From contig JAAVTG010000483.1 in NCBI GenBank assembly GCA_011947345.1, forward strand, positions 1 through 64,000: a stretch of 64,000 nucleotides of DNA, read 5' to 3'. The position numbers and the translations under genes are program-made. Origin of the DNA: Phytophthora quininea (Eukaryota > Oomycota > Peronosporomycetes > Peronosporales > Peronosporaceae). The notes below the pieces were generated by a model, which saw only the letters and a program-made list of their open reading frames with translations, was not told the origin of the DNA and did not search any database. Positions 32,892 through 43,849 of this stretch are shown here, in pieces (positions within the stretch are counted from its first letter, which is position 1; each line of letters opens with the position of its first letter).

Positions 32892-34955
32892 TTACATGTA
32901 GTTACTCTTGTCTTGCCACCACCAGGTTTTTACGGTGCCGTCGTGAGAACTCGAAGCTAATAGCGCCTGCTTCTCATGCCAACGGGCATTATACGTCACA
33001 CCACGATGCCCTGCTAACCGCTCGAGCAGTTTGCCGGTGGCCACTTCCCAAACGTAAACAAAGCCATCCTCAGACCCGCCCAATACAAAGCTTTCTCTCG
33101 GGCCAAACGACGCACGGACAATGTTCTTGGCTGTGTTTTGGTGGCCCTTAAAGCGCTGGAGTGGCCGCTGCTCTGCGCTGCGGTTGTTTGAAAACGTGCT
33201 GCTCCCGTTGATACTGCCGCTTGCACTCAGATTCCCGCTGCTTCCTCCGTAGCCACCACCACCGGAGATACCAACGCCGTTTGCTGAGGCGTATCCCGTT
33301 CCGTAGCCGTTGCCTAAAACATTACCACCGGCGCCCACATAACTACTAAGAGACCCACTTGAACCACCACTCGATGCTGTACTACTTAGACCAGTCGACA
33401 AGTGGGCACGCGGCGTGTGAAGCATTCGCAAGTCCCACAGACGGTTGCTGTTGTTTCGCGAGCCGCTGAGTAGCGTGTACCCGTTCGTCGCCATCGAGAT
33501 CGACGTGACTTCGCCAAGCGTTTGACGCAGCGTGTGGACGCAGAGACCACTCAGAATATCCCACAACCGGATCGTGCCATCCTTTGAGCCGCTTACAATG
33601 AAGTTCGCATGCCTGTTGAACTGGACATCGCACACAGACGCAAAGTGGCCTCGGAAAGTCTTTGCCACGGCGCCAGTAGCAATGTCCCACAAGCGCACAC
33701 TTTGATCGTAGCCTCCAGTCACTAAATGTGTTTCACTTGGGTGCAAGTTTACTGTGTAAACGTCGCCACCATTCGGACTCATGAGTGTTGCAAGACACTC
33801 TGCAGAAGTCACCGAGTAGCTGTGGGGCAAAGTGGTAGCCGCGGCAATCGCTGCATTAGCACCGGATGCAGTCTCCGCCGCAGACTGCATCACGTTGGCC
33901 CCACGCTGGCCGTTGTGAAGATCCTCATCGTCACTCTGAGCCTCCTCCGCAGCTGCACGCTCAGCCAACGCGGCACGCAGATCCCAAACTTTCACAGTGC
34001 CGTCACCAGAACCAGAATACAGTCGCTCCCCGGACGCGCTTGCCGCAAGATACCAAATGCGCGACGAATGCCCAAGCAAGTCTCGTGTCCAATACCGGCA
34101 CACAGTGCCCATCGTTTCATCCGGCTCTTCTTCGCCACCTTCCTGCTGCGCTGCTGGCAACTCCGCCGGCCAGAGCTTAATGCTTGCATCGCTCGATCCG
34201 GATGCCAGAAGTTCGCCGTCTGTGCCTACAAAAGTGACAAATTTCACGTTCTGCGAATGCCCCACGTAGGTGCTTTTGACCGCATTCGGTAGAACTTCGC
34301 ACTCAAAGTCCCTCAGAAGGGTCGTAACCTTAGGGATGGTCTTGGGGTGATACCGACTGAACTCCATCTGGTAGGCCGCACTTTGGTGTAGTAGCTGCAC
34401 TAGTCGGTTGTCTGGCATTGCGACGGGAGGCACTGTCAACGCTGTGTCTCCGTCCTGCTGCGGTGATATGACCTCTTCGAGCGCAAAGGTGGCTCTCAGC
34501 TGCTCCACCAGCTTTTCTCTTGACCGAACGACCCCTTCCCAGTCGCGGAATGCGTCCGACTCTCCAACGGCCTTGCAGGTGAGTAGGTAGCAGAGCTCTT
34601 TGAACTCGTGGCGACTGGAGCTCGTAGCCACCGCCACCTTCTCCAGCGGCTTGAGGTGCGTGGTGAGGAAGGTGAACGCTTTCTGGTACTCCTGTCGGTC
34701 GATGAGCTCCAGATATTCCTGCTTGCAGACCGCGTAGAGGAAGCCCTGGTGTGCTGCGTGGAACTTCTTGAGGTGTTTGCCCAGCAGTTTGGCCACCAGG
34801 TCCCAGTCTCCGTCCATGATGGCCGCGCCGAGCCTCCGTAGTGCATCTCTCTCCTGCAGTCTCCCATGGCGCTTGACGTTGGCCTCGTCCTGGATGGTGG
34901 CGCTGGACATGGAGTAACCTTCCTGCTGCAGATACTGCGTGATGAGCGCCAGCAT
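32892..34955 (-). CDS. LisH-CTLH-WD40 repeat protein
   Basis: Intact 687-residue frame. Residues 1-25 (MLALITQYLQQEGYSMSSAT) form a LisH motif. A CTLH region follows (GDWDLVAKLL, then FLYAVCKQEYLELIDRQEYQ). From about residue 220 to the end there are seven or so WD40 blades (for example GHSSRIWYLAASASGERLYS and GHFASVCDVQFNRHANFIVS), with a Gly/Ser/Asn-rich insertion near residues 540-600. Such proteins act as scaffold subunits, as in WDR26/Gid7 ubiquitin ligase complexes; the exact complex is not determined here. An upstream in-frame stretch is separated by a stop codon at 35022-35024 (see separate entry). The gene is convergent with the RNA ligase-like gene, with 51 bases between stops. Confidence 0.85.
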   Translation of the reverse strand: MLALITQYLQQEGYSMSSATIQDEANVKRHGRLQERDALRRLGAAIMDGDWDLVAKLLGKHLKKFHAAHQGFLYAVCKQEYLELIDRQEYQKAFTFLTTHLKPLEKVAVATSSSRHEFKELCYLLTCKAVGESDAFRDWEGVVRSREKLVEQLRATFALEEVISPQQDGDTALTVPPVAMPDNRLVQLLHQSAAYQMEFSRYHPKTIPKVTTLLRDFECEVLPNAVKSTYVGHSQNVKFVTFVGTDGELLASGSSDASIKLWPAELPAAQQEGGEEEPDETMGTVCRYWTRDLLGHSSRIWYLAASASGERLYSGSGDGTVKVWDLRAALAERAAAEEAQSDDEDLHNGQRGANVMQSAAETASGANAAIAAATTLPHSYSVTSAECLATLMSPNGGDVYTVNLHPSETHLVTGGYDQSVRLWDIATGAVAKTFRGHFASVCDVQFNRHANFIVSGSKDGTIRLWDILSGLCVHTLRQTLGEVTSISMATNGYTLLSGSRNNSNRLWDLRMLHTPRAHLSTGLSSTASSGGSSGSLSSYVGAGGNVLGNGYGTGYASANGVGISGGGGYGGSSGNLSASGSINGSSTFSNNRSAEQRPLQRFKGHQNTAKNIVRASFGPRESFVLGGSEDGFVYVWEVATGKLLERLAGHRGVTYNARWHEKQALLASSSHDGTVKTWWWQDKSNYM

Positions 34956-35021
34956 CTCCTGCTGGATCTGCGGGTCCTGGGGTCGAACGTCGCCTCCGGG
35001 GGATGGTGGTGCGGTGGTGGC

Positions 35022-35108
35022 CTACATGGGACCACTGGGCGACTGCCGGGGCCCGCTGGCGCTGGAGCGGCGCGAAGTAGGAGGCAGCGGAGGCGGAGCG
35101 GCGCTCAT
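35022..35108 (-). other. Short in-frame upstream ORF ending at TAG before the WD40 gene
   Basis: A 28-codon frame, MSAAPPPLPPTSRRSSASGP and eight more residues, ends at TAG 35022-35024. The next 22 codons, in the same frame, read without stop into the LisH protein (ending QDPQIQQE just before its ATG). It may be an upstream ORF, a real nonsense change, or one wrong base in the assembly. Confidence 0.5.
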
Positions 35109-35284
35109 ATGATGCAGGGAGCCAAATTTTGAGCTGGTGGCACAATCTTGGCACATGGCTACATTCATTGGTTAACGGCAACGGCAACACTTCCTTCGGT
35201 GTCGCTGTACATCGAGCGAATATTAGACTACGCTGCTCACGGCTCTGCTTCATCGAGCAATGAGTGTACAGGCGTCGAGTCGAC

Positions 35285-36552
35285 TCACGCGAAGTCGTTG
35301 CCGCCTCGGCCGACAAGGCTGTGCCGGTTGAGACTCGCCAGACTGCTCTGTCGCGACACGGCGCTGGTGTAGGACGAATTGGCCGTCACGGACGATAGCC
35401 TGGCCCAGTACGCGGCGTCGTCGACGTCTTCTTCCGCCACTCGGCACTCCACGAGCTCCTCTCGTGCGATTGCGCGTACGTCGCAGTTCTCCACGGCAGT
35501 CATGCACGACACACAGAAAGAGCGCTTCCGCTCGAGCACCGTGTGCTGGTCCGGTGCCAGCGCGACCACCGTCTTCTTCACTGCGCACTTGGAGCACACA
35601 GGCAACTCGCAACTTGAGCAGGTCCGTCGGATGGATGCCAAAAAGCTAGAGGCCTTATTGCACACGACACATCGGACAGTCTGGTGGGGTGAGTGCGCTC
35701 GATACCGCTGCTTGGGCGTCACAAAGTCGTCGAGGTCGTCTGCGAACGAGTACGTCCGCGTGGACTGAGAGCTCCACCCACAGTTCTTCCGCACTTTCCA
35801 AGACAACTTCTTTGCTAATGCACAAGTGCTTCTCCGTGCGTAGGACGACCATTGCGAGGCGATAGCCTGGAGCGACATGTTCTTGATCACGTCGTTTTCA
35901 GTCTTGAAGTCGAAGAAGCCGCGCACATAGCACTCGACGGTCGCCGGGGTCTTTTGCCGATACAGTGCGCAGACTGACATGTTGCCACGCTCGATGCCAT
36001 AGGTCGCTTCAAAGCTGGGAATGTCCGAGAGAGCCACCGAGTGCGAGATGCTGTACCCAACCTGCTCGCGTCCGTGCGCAGTCACGATTCCTGTGGCGTC
36101 CAGTGAAACGTAGTCTCGGTCGTCGTAGAGCCTCCATTTCAGGGCTACAGAGCGGAAGGGGTCGTCAAAGCTGGGTCGCACGATCTCGTGGAGCACCTTG
36201 CTGTCCTGGACACTGTCTTTCGTGCAGGCGGACTGGATCCTCATGGCCTCGTCGGTCGTTGCTACGGCCCCGTACATGACATCCTCGAGCTTGCCCTCGA
36301 TCGTTCCTAGCAGCAACAGTTGCGGGGTGGAGGGGCCTTGCGCCGATGTGGGGAGCGCTCGCTGTAAATGCGAACGGTGCTCTTCCGTCGGACTTCGCGC
36401 CACCGCTTGGGGTCTGCACGTCCGTCTTTCGTCACCACAAGCGTGTTGTACTGGGCGATGTTGTGTCCGGCCAGCGTGTCTGCGAGGTTCTGAAGCATGT
36501 TCGAGTCCTGTCGGGAGATTCGAGGCTCGGGCAGCAGGTGCACGAGCTGCAT
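35285..36552 (-). CDS. START/FYVE-like protein, subfamily 2 (one frameshift)
   Basis: The ATG at 36550-36552 gives MQLVHLLPEPRISRQDSNML. One base is missing near 36349 (after VRIYSER); the frame continues QGPSTPQLLLLGTIEGKLED and the START-like core (DRDYVSLDATG, GYSISHSVAL). The finger cysteines are CVVC, CSSCELPVCSKC and CVSC, at about the last 130 residues. Stop TGA 35285-35287. This subfamily differs from the first array (VATTDEAMRI for NPTLEIMRI) and is represented by three genes at 35.3-39.7 kb. Lipid-dependent membrane binding is the inferred function. The gene at 37371 is its divergent neighbour. Confidence 0.82.
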
Positions 36553-37370
36553 TCTGTTCCCTGTATGATGATTGCAAAATGACTCGGAAGTGGAAGCACC
36601 ACACCTGCGCATTGCACCCGGCAAGCCTAAGACGAAAAGAACAAATTAGAGCTCAAGGCCAGCTAGACAAACTGGATCTCGTCTTCACTTGGGCTGAGCA
36701 AGAAGTCCAGCTAGCAAGAAGAATACGCTTTTCCGAGCCGCAATCACTGGATTTCGTTGGAAGCTACGCTTTTCGCCATGACTGGCACCGGTGGTGTATG
36801 TGCGGAGCGGTCCGGTACCATCGGTGCTGGCGAATAAGGCCGCTGGAGCAAGCTCTTTCGTGGCCGGTGTGCGAAGCACGCCAACTCCCGCGTGTTGGCG
36901 TTCATGGAAGACGGACTTGAAAGATTAGATCTTTAGCACCGGCCGCTTCCCATGCATGTGAGCGCACCACCGTGCTTCGGCTAGGCTTGGCGCTCTTCAG
37001 CTGGGCCCCGGACAGCACCCTTCAACGTTGACAGCGTTGTTTAGCCCTGACCTAGGGTCAGGCAACAGTGCTGGCAGACACCGTGCTCGGTGCTCGGCGT
37101 CTGACCGCTGGCTGAACTTTGCTGGCGTTCGAGGGGCGATTCTCGGCAGAATGTGGGCCCCAACTCTTCGAAAGTCTACCTTGCATGGACCTCGGACACT
37201 GCGACCAGAGTGGAGACTCGATCGTTTGGTTCGACCCGTGAGCACCCAGCTCCGAAGTCACAGCTACTTTCGCGACCGAAGAAGACAAGCGCAGCGATAG
37301 ATGACTCGCTTCAGAACGAAATCTACCGGCTCGAACGCAACCGCTTTCGAGCTCGGACCCGGCGACAGCC
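36553..37370. other. Intergenic region between divergent START genes
   Basis: 818 bases with no supported gene. It must contain the promoters of both flanking genes; no clear initiator was recognised. Confidence 0.45.
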
Positions 37371-38595
37371 ATGCGTCTCTCTCAACACCTCCCGGCACTG
37401 GAAGTGTCCAAACAGCAAGCCACCATGCTACAAAACCTCGGCGAAACTCTGGCGATCCACAACATGGAGCAATTCAACACGCTGCTAGTAACAAAAGATG
37501 GCCAGGCAGATCCTAAGCGGTGGCGAGAAGTTCGCCGTCGGGGCAGTGTGCGCATTTACACCGAGCGCTCTTCGACGTTGGCGCAAGGCCCCTCGACACC
37601 GCAGCTTCTACTGTTGGGAACAGTGGAGGGCGAACTCGAGGACATTATGTATGGGGTCGTCGCAACAACTGACGAGGCCATGAAGATCAAGTCGGCGTGC
37701 ACTCATGACGGTGTCCAGAACAGCAAGGTGCTGTGCGAGTTATTATGTCCAACATTTGAAGACCCATTCCGCCACATTAGCGTCAAGTGGAGGCTCTACG
37801 ACTCCAACAGCGACTCCGTATCGCTCGAGGCCACTGGAATTGCTGGGACTACAAAGTGCGAGCGGATCGGATACCGCATCTCACACTCTGTCGCGTTTTC
37901 CGAACTCCCAAGTTTTGACAGCATTGAACGCATTAACATGTCAGTCTGTTCGCTGTATCGGCAAAAGACCTCGTCGACGGTTGAATGCTACGTCCGCGGC
38001 TTCTTCGACTTGCGTACGCAGGACGAAATGATCGGCAACTTGAGTCTGCAGGGAATAGCTGCGCATTGGGCAGCCTTCTCCCGAAAAAGTGAGTGCGCGC
38101 TGATGAAGAAACTCGCGTGGAAAATGCGCAAGAGCTACAGGTGGACTCCGTCATCGTTAAGAACGTATTCGTTCGCCGATGATATCAGCGACTTCAAAAC
38201 TCCCAAGATGAAGCGCTTGCAGGTTGGACTAAGAGCACTTATCTCAGCGAGATGCAACGCGTGCCGGAAGCGATCGAGATTCATGCACACGTGCGCAAAC
38301 TCTGCAATCGCCTGGTCTGCTCCAAGTGCTACACACGAAAGCGAGTGTGTGCCGTGGCGCCAGACAAATTCTCCATGTTGGAAAAGAAGCGAGCTTTTGC
38401 GCAGATTGCATGCGCGAAGTTCACAACACAAGCGCGTTGAGTATCGCACGGGAGGAATTTCTCGCAGAACGCGGCGACCAAGAGGAATCGTGTTGGAATT
38501 CAACCGGCGGATTGTTTTGGAGCAGTGGAACTTCGACCTGCACCCTACTCATGTCAGGAGCTCGACAGCGAGCTAGCAGTATTTCCGACTACTAG
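37371..38595 (+). CDS. START/FYVE-like protein, subfamily 2 (frameshifted in the zinc finger)
   Basis: The start MRLSQHLPALEVSKQQATML and the START-like core (GTVEGELEDIMYGVVATTDE, YRISHSVAFSELPSF) align with 35285-36552. The frame is intact to about residue 300. Inside the finger it changes near 38300 (after RCNACRKRSRFMHTC, to LCNRLVCSKCYTRKR) and near 38395 (to FCADCMREV), each explained by one base, and ends at TAG 38593-38595. With the breaks as written the second half of the finger is lost. The gene is convergent with 38654-39744, with only 58 bases between stops. Confidence 0.8.
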
Positions 38596-38653
38596 TAGCA
38601 GCCTTGCTTTCGTATCAACACAACTTCCATTTTGCCACTTAACTTATACTAGT

Positions 38654-39744
38654 TTAGTACGCCTCTCGCCGAATTTCCTCGCGAGCAACAGTAACGGCGT
38701 CGCTGAGCGATACTTCTTGGATGCACCGTGCGCAGAAATTCCTTTTCGTCTCGACCACTTCACTTGCTTTGGGATTCACGATCGACAGTGTCTTCTTCAC
38801 GCAGCAGCGGGAACACACAGCGTTCAAGCAGATACTGCACGCCTTGGCTCCACCAAGCAGACCAAAAGGCTTATTGCAGAGTCGACAGGTAGTGCGCGTC
38901 GTCACCGGTTTGCGAGCCTTCGCGATCGGCTCGCCGCAAGCGACCTGCTGCTTCAAGCGCCACACGATCTTCTTCATGTGTGCGAGCTCTGCAATCCGCG
39001 CGTGAGAGAGCCACTGGTTTGCCACAATTTGCAGCGCGACGCTGTTGGACACAGGATCGCTCTTGGTCTCGAAGTCAAACACGCCGTGTGCATAACACTC
39101 GACTGTGTTGGGTTTCTTTTGGCGGTACAGCACGCAGACCGATCGGTTGCCTCTGTCGATGCTGTGGCGATCGAACAGCGGGAGCTGCCCCTCGAAGGCG
39201 ATGGAGTGCGACAGACTGTAGCCGACCCGCTCTCCGGTAGTGGCCCGCGCGAAGCCGGTGGTGTCCAAGCACACGTAGTCTCGTGTGCTGTAGAGTTGCC
39301 ATTTGACGCTCACGTGTCGGAAAGGGTCGCGCTCCGACGGTGGCAACAGGCACTGGAGCACTTTGCTTTCCTCGGCTCCGTCCTGCAGCACACGCTCCTT
39401 AATTCGTTCGTCCGCGTCGGTGGCGGCCACGACCCCGTACATGACGTCGTCCAGGTCCCCTCGACCGAACCCAGCATCATGATGGTCGGCATACTGGGCG
39501 TCTCGGGGCTGGCGGGGCCGCGTTCCTCGTAGATACGGAGACTGTCGACCTTGCGGATCTCGTGCCACTGACCGGTGGGCGGCCCTTTCGCCGCGCCAGC
39601 CTTCTCTTTCTTGGGACGATGCAGCTGGTCGTACTGCTCCAGACTGTTGGCCACTAGCATGGCCTCCAGCTCCAAGAGGCCGTCGCGGTCGGCCTTAGAC
39701 ACATCCAGCTCTGGCAGCAGCTCGACGAATGAAGACGCCGGCAT
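38654..39744 (-). CDS. START/FYVE-like protein, subfamily 2; source of duplicated fragments (one frameshift)
   Basis: The ATG at 39742-39744 gives MPASSFVELLPELDVSKADR. The frame changes near 39462, between MLGSVEG and LDDVMYGVVAATDADERIKE. The START-like core (RDYVCLDTTG, GYSLSHSIAF) and the finger (CRLC, CSICLNAVCSRC, CARC) follow to TAA 38654-38656. The same one-base loss is present in the two partial copies at 51216-51590 and 56996-57370, so it is unlikely to be a random sequencing error. The adjacent acyltransferase is duplicated together with the N-terminal third of this gene. Confidence 0.82.
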
Positions 39745-39926
39745 GGCCTCGCTGCTCGCGTCGACAATTAGAAAGTGCACTGACTTCCGCCAAGGAGATT
39801 CGACCGCATACATATAACGTTCAAGATTCACTCGAGCAGCGTTTGTGAAGATTCTTTGTTGCTGGGCCTCCGAGTTGAACACCTACACTGTGTCTGAATA
39901 ATACACCTTGCTACGGTCACATGAGT

Positions 39927-41309
39927 TTACTTGCCCGCCGAGTTGGTCCTCAACTTGCTGAATTTTATCCGACCCATCCATGAAAATCGAATCAAACCAT
40001 CTCGTTCTCTCGCTTCACGCGCTGCGAGGAACTTGGAGATCCTTTGGGCCATCAACTGTGACGGATACTCGACGAGATAGTAGGACACTGTCGCCAACAA
40101 GAAGATGAGGAAGCTCCGCGCAACCAATCGGTTCATGTACTTTGGCTCAGAACTGATCGTCGGGTTTCGAAGGACGAAAATGTGCAGCAAGTAGATCGAG
40201 AAGCTGATCTTGCCGCAGTACCGCAGCACACTCCACTCAAACATGGTGGAAACACACGATGGGCGGATCATCTCAACCACGAAGATCGCCGTTAGCAGAG
40301 CGCTCACATATCGGGCGCCTTTTGTGTCGGGTGCAGGGTTCTTCAAAACCCAGTCAAAAAGTAATCCTTTGAAGCACACGCTCAACAGCACCGCAATGAG
40401 GGCGTACTCAAAGACGCGGATCGCAACCGTGTGCCACCAGCGGAACTTGAACCCAGTCCCTTTCATCCACGCGTCAAGCTTCACGAACACGACAGCACCA
40501 ATCGACCCCGACAGAAACGTCGGAAGGTGCGGCATCAATGGCATGTGGTGCATTCGGTATTCGTACCAGCCCTTGTAGACAGTCCACGCAAATATCGGGG
40601 CCGCGGCCACCCACCAGTAGCGACGCATGCCAAGCATGGCCAAGACGAACACGGGGATCACAAAGTAGTACGAAATCTCCAGCGGCAGCGTCCATAGTAC
40701 AAATTGGCGGTGGTGGATATCAAACGTCAGCGTTTGGAACAAGTCGAAGGCCTCGGGCTTTCTCACGAGATAATACCTGTGCTGGTCCTTGAACGACATG
40801 AATGACAGCGCGATCACCACCACCGCGAACAACGGGTACACGCGGAAGAACCGCTTCGAGAAGTAGTCGGCTAACGCGAACATCCACGATCGCGGGCTTG
40901 CTCCTTGTGACAGCAGCTTCATGCTCTTCTTCATGAAGAGCCACGTCAGCAGGAACGATGACAGCACGAAGAATGTATCGACCGCCACTCCGCCGAGGTT
41001 GAACTGCTCAATATAGGCGTGGGAGTGCTGCACGGCAACCAGGACTGCAGCGAGGCCTCTGACGCCGTCGAGGAACAACACTTTGGTCGGAGGCAACGAC
41101 GACTTTGGCTGGGAAGGTGGAAGTTTTTCCGTTGGGGACTTGCTGACACTGTTGAGTCGCAACAAGGTCTGTCCGTCGTCTTCCGACGCTGAAGAGGAAG
41201 ACGTCACGGAGCTCGACCTCTCGATGATGTGCAATTGAATTGCGTCTGGCGGCGTGATGGAATCGCTCAGCCTTAGGTCTTGAATGTCGTTTCTAGTTCT
41301 CTTGAGCAT
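39927..41309 (-). CDS. Acyltransferase-3 family membrane protein (intact)
   Basis: Complete 460-residue protein, ATG 41307-41309 (MLKRTRNDIQDLRLSDSITP) to TAA 39927-39929. The cytosolic N-terminus of about 80 residues is Ser-rich, followed by VLFLDGVRGLAAVLVAVQHS, SWMFALADYFSKRFFRVYPL and roughly ten hydrophobic helices. The last part is basic (MAQRISKFLAAREARER). The family transfers acyl groups to sugars or other acceptors across a membrane; the substrate is not known. It is the likely parent of the two nearly identical copies at 51811-53154 and 55431-56813, because only this copy lies beside a full-length START gene and lacks the upstream LTR. Confidence 0.87.
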   Translation of the reverse strand: MLKRTRNDIQDLRLSDSITPPDAIQLHIIERSSSVTSSSSASEDDGQTLLRLNSVSKSPTEKLPPSQPKSSLPPTKVLFLDGVRGLAAVLVAVQHSHAYIEQFNLGGVAVDTFFVLSSFLLTWLFMKKSMKLLSQGASPRSWMFALADYFSKRFFRVYPLFAVVVIALSFMSFKDQHRYYLVRKPEAFDLFQTLTFDIHHRQFVLWTLPLEISYYFVIPVFVLAMLGMRRYWWVAAAPIFAWTVYKGWYEYRMHHMPLMPHLPTFLSGSIGAVVFVKLDAWMKGTGFKFRWWHTVAIRVFEYALIAVLLSVCFKGLLFDWVLKNPAPDTKGARYVSALLTAIFVVEMIRPSCVSTMFEWSVLRYCGKISFSIYLLHIFVLRNPTISSEPKYMNRLVARSFLIFLLATVSYYLVEYPSQLMAQRISKFLAAREARERDGLIRFSWMGRIKFSKLRTNSAGK

Positions 41310-42837
41310 GCTGGCCCTGTGTCTGTGCTCAAATGTTCCCCAGGTGCTCGATTCGGAAGTGGCACCCTTAATTAACCGATTGGGAAGCCTCCTTCAGTTG
41401 GTAAGAGAGAAACTGTCTTAACAGCCGCCACCGAAGTGCGTCGTTGGTAAAGTACTGTACTCATGCTTTGGATGCTGATTTGCGATGTGGTTGACCCCCG
41501 TAGTAGTCATAAGCTTTGAAGATTTGATCGTGTATTGTGGGTGTCCTACCAACGACGCATGCAAGAAAACGACTACAGGTCCATTGCCAACTCAGACCCT
41601 GGGCAACCACAACAAGCGAAAAATGATACCGTAAAACTCCTACTGTCATCGCATTGCTTAGACTACAAACATACTGCATACAGTGTATTATGCCGTCGCG
41701 GCAGCCACGTATTGCTATCGGAAAGCCTCACATACAAGAATCGCAGCTGTTGATTTGTCGTACAAAGTTTTCGGAGACTTTAACAGCTCGATCAGTATTA
41801 ATCTGATCAGCTTAAATTTTCAGCATGGCGATTTGTACACACGATACCGTTGACGACCACTTCTGGAAGCGGGCTGCAGTATTATTCTGAAATGCTACTT
41901 TTTCATTCCTAGTACGAGGGTAAGTCTAATCGCGCTTCTTCAGCAACTGCATTCGGAGGGAAGGATCATAGGTCCTTTATTCTTCACTAAATTTTGGTCA
42001 GTCCAACTTCCACATGGAAATCACTGTCTCAGACGGCAATTCCCCATGTTTTTGCTGAAGGACCCCATACAAATTTCGATATAAACTATCACTTTCGTGC
42101 CTCAGCGGCATCAAGTATGGGATCGGACAATAATATCAACTGTTTGTTTGTTTTGTGTCTTTGACTATAAAAGGGAACCGCGTCGATAGATCGTGCTTGC
42201 ATAAAATATACCAGGATCTCCGGAATGAGACGTGTAATCATTTGGATGAGCATCATCACGTCTTGGTCCAAAAGGAAAGCTTCAATGGAGGCTCACGCAG
42301 CAAGGGAGTGACGCCTGCGTTACGACCAGGGATAAGCGGCTTGTAAAGTTCCCTTCCAGAGCCAAGGCGCTGTCACGTTCAAACCTCGCTCACGCAAGGG
42401 CCGTGTTTAATGAAAGTGGCCGCGACGCCCGCTGAGAGTCAGTGCGGTGGAGAGTTCGGTGTTTGAGCTGCCTCGAGCATCTAACGCCCTAGACTTGATC
42501 AACGGTTCCGCGATACCCGCTTCGCTGTGCCCCGTCAGGTAATGCGAAAATTGCTGGCAGATGCAACGGATGACGACCCAGGCTTGTAGTGAGGTAGTAG
42601 TAAGGTAGAGATGGTAAGATAAAGACTGAATTCATTTGCCGTCCCCCTTAGCGAATGTCAATCACTTCACTAATCCTTCACTCCATCAGTTCAACTCGCA
42701 GCGAAAGATACTTCACATCGACCAACCATCAATCTTGCACAACAGGCTCACAGTTGGAGGATGAGGAAAGTAGCAGGGGTTTACTCGTTTAGATATAAAC
42801 AATATGAAGGACCAACCTTTCTTTTCTTTTCTACATA
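41310..42837. other. Gene-free region; first 280 bases recur in both palindrome arms
   Basis: 41322-41590 is repeated at 53486-53755 and, inverted, near 54827-55099. GCAGCTGTTGATTTGTCGT at about 41744-41762 recurs in block N at about 48384. The rest, to the element at 42838, has no recognisable gene. Confidence 0.6.
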
Positions 42838-43849
42838 GGGCCTGTTCTGCAGACACGTATTATGGCTGATCGGGCTTTCTTTCAGATGATATTAAAGCTT
42901 TAGCTGATCGATCAATAATCTGTTGTGTTCTGCGTGCATCAAACTGCTGAAAATTGCTCTCGTTCAGATTATTTTTCAGCCCGAATTCGGGCTGGTAGCT
43001 GATCCATCAGACTGATTGTCGGTCGACACCTTTTATAGCACATTTATTCCTCGGGGATTACCAGAACTAGATAACTTCCTCTCCGTGGCGTTCAGCTAGC
43101 AGCACCAAGTAATCTCGCCACAAACATTTTCAACAGAAACCAGCCCAGAACCGTCACCAAAAAGCAGCTCCAAAATAAGCTCACAAAGCTGAAAAGGAAG
43201 TGCAAGACATTCACGCTTCTGAAAACAAACAGTGGGTTCAGCTGGGATTCTGCTGCTCCGCAATCAGGGAGTTCATGAGTCAGGTCGCTCGACACCCCTG
43301 ACCGGGTTCGGTACTGTCGGATGCTAGCCACCAGGACAGAAATTGCCACGAGGTTTTGCAGATTGGATGATAAAGGTCGGTCCAACCTGGTTCGAGAGTT
43401 CTTCGATGACGACAACGAACAAGCTGAAAGTTCGCCGTCCGAAGCAGATGACGCTGGAGGTTTTTCCAATAGCGAATCTGACGAAAGCGACCGTCACAAC
43501 TAGAGTCATTTCGAACGAAGATGAAGTGCCCATACTGGCTGTTCGTTCTTGGGGCCTCAGAGCTCGCGACCGCCGTCCAGAATGCGCTTCTGCAGCAGCG
43601 AAATGTCGATGTTCGTTTATCGAGGCACCACCATGGCGTGAAGGTCAGTCCAACTTCAAATTTGAATATACTGCATTGTTTTTATATTGTAAGCTCTACC
43701 ACATCTGACAGTGCGTTTTAGATGACTGCTGATCCCCGCTAGGCGTGTTCTGCCGCCAGAATAACTGATCGATCAATCAGCCAAACGCTTCTGCTTGGGA
43801 TTATTTTGTCTTCAGACTGGTTGGTAAGGTTGATTTGCAGAACAGGCCC
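42838..43849. mobile_element. Non-autonomous PIF/Harbinger-like element (about 1 kb)
   Basis: The terminal sequences are GGGCCTGTTCTGCAGA at the left and TTTGCAGAACAGGCCC at the right, an inverted repeat of about 14 bases. ATA precedes (42835-42837) and follows (43850-43852) the element, a 3-base target duplication. GGGCCTGTT-type ends with 3-base duplications are characteristic of PIF/Harbinger and Tourist elements. No transposase is visible; a minus-strand open frame at 43092-43469 with one hydrophobic segment is of unknown origin. Confidence 0.6.

Noticed and set aside
34330..35316. 328-codon minus-strand open frame overlapping the WD40 gene
   Set aside because: It is another frame of the same strand over the WD40 protein's N-terminal half; it is Arg/Pro/His-rich with no motif, while the WD40 frame shows LisH, CTLH and blades.
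43092..43469. Minus-strand open frame with one hydrophobic segment inside the Harbinger-like element
   Set aside because: Not similar to a transposase or any family I recognise; kept only as a remark in the element entry.
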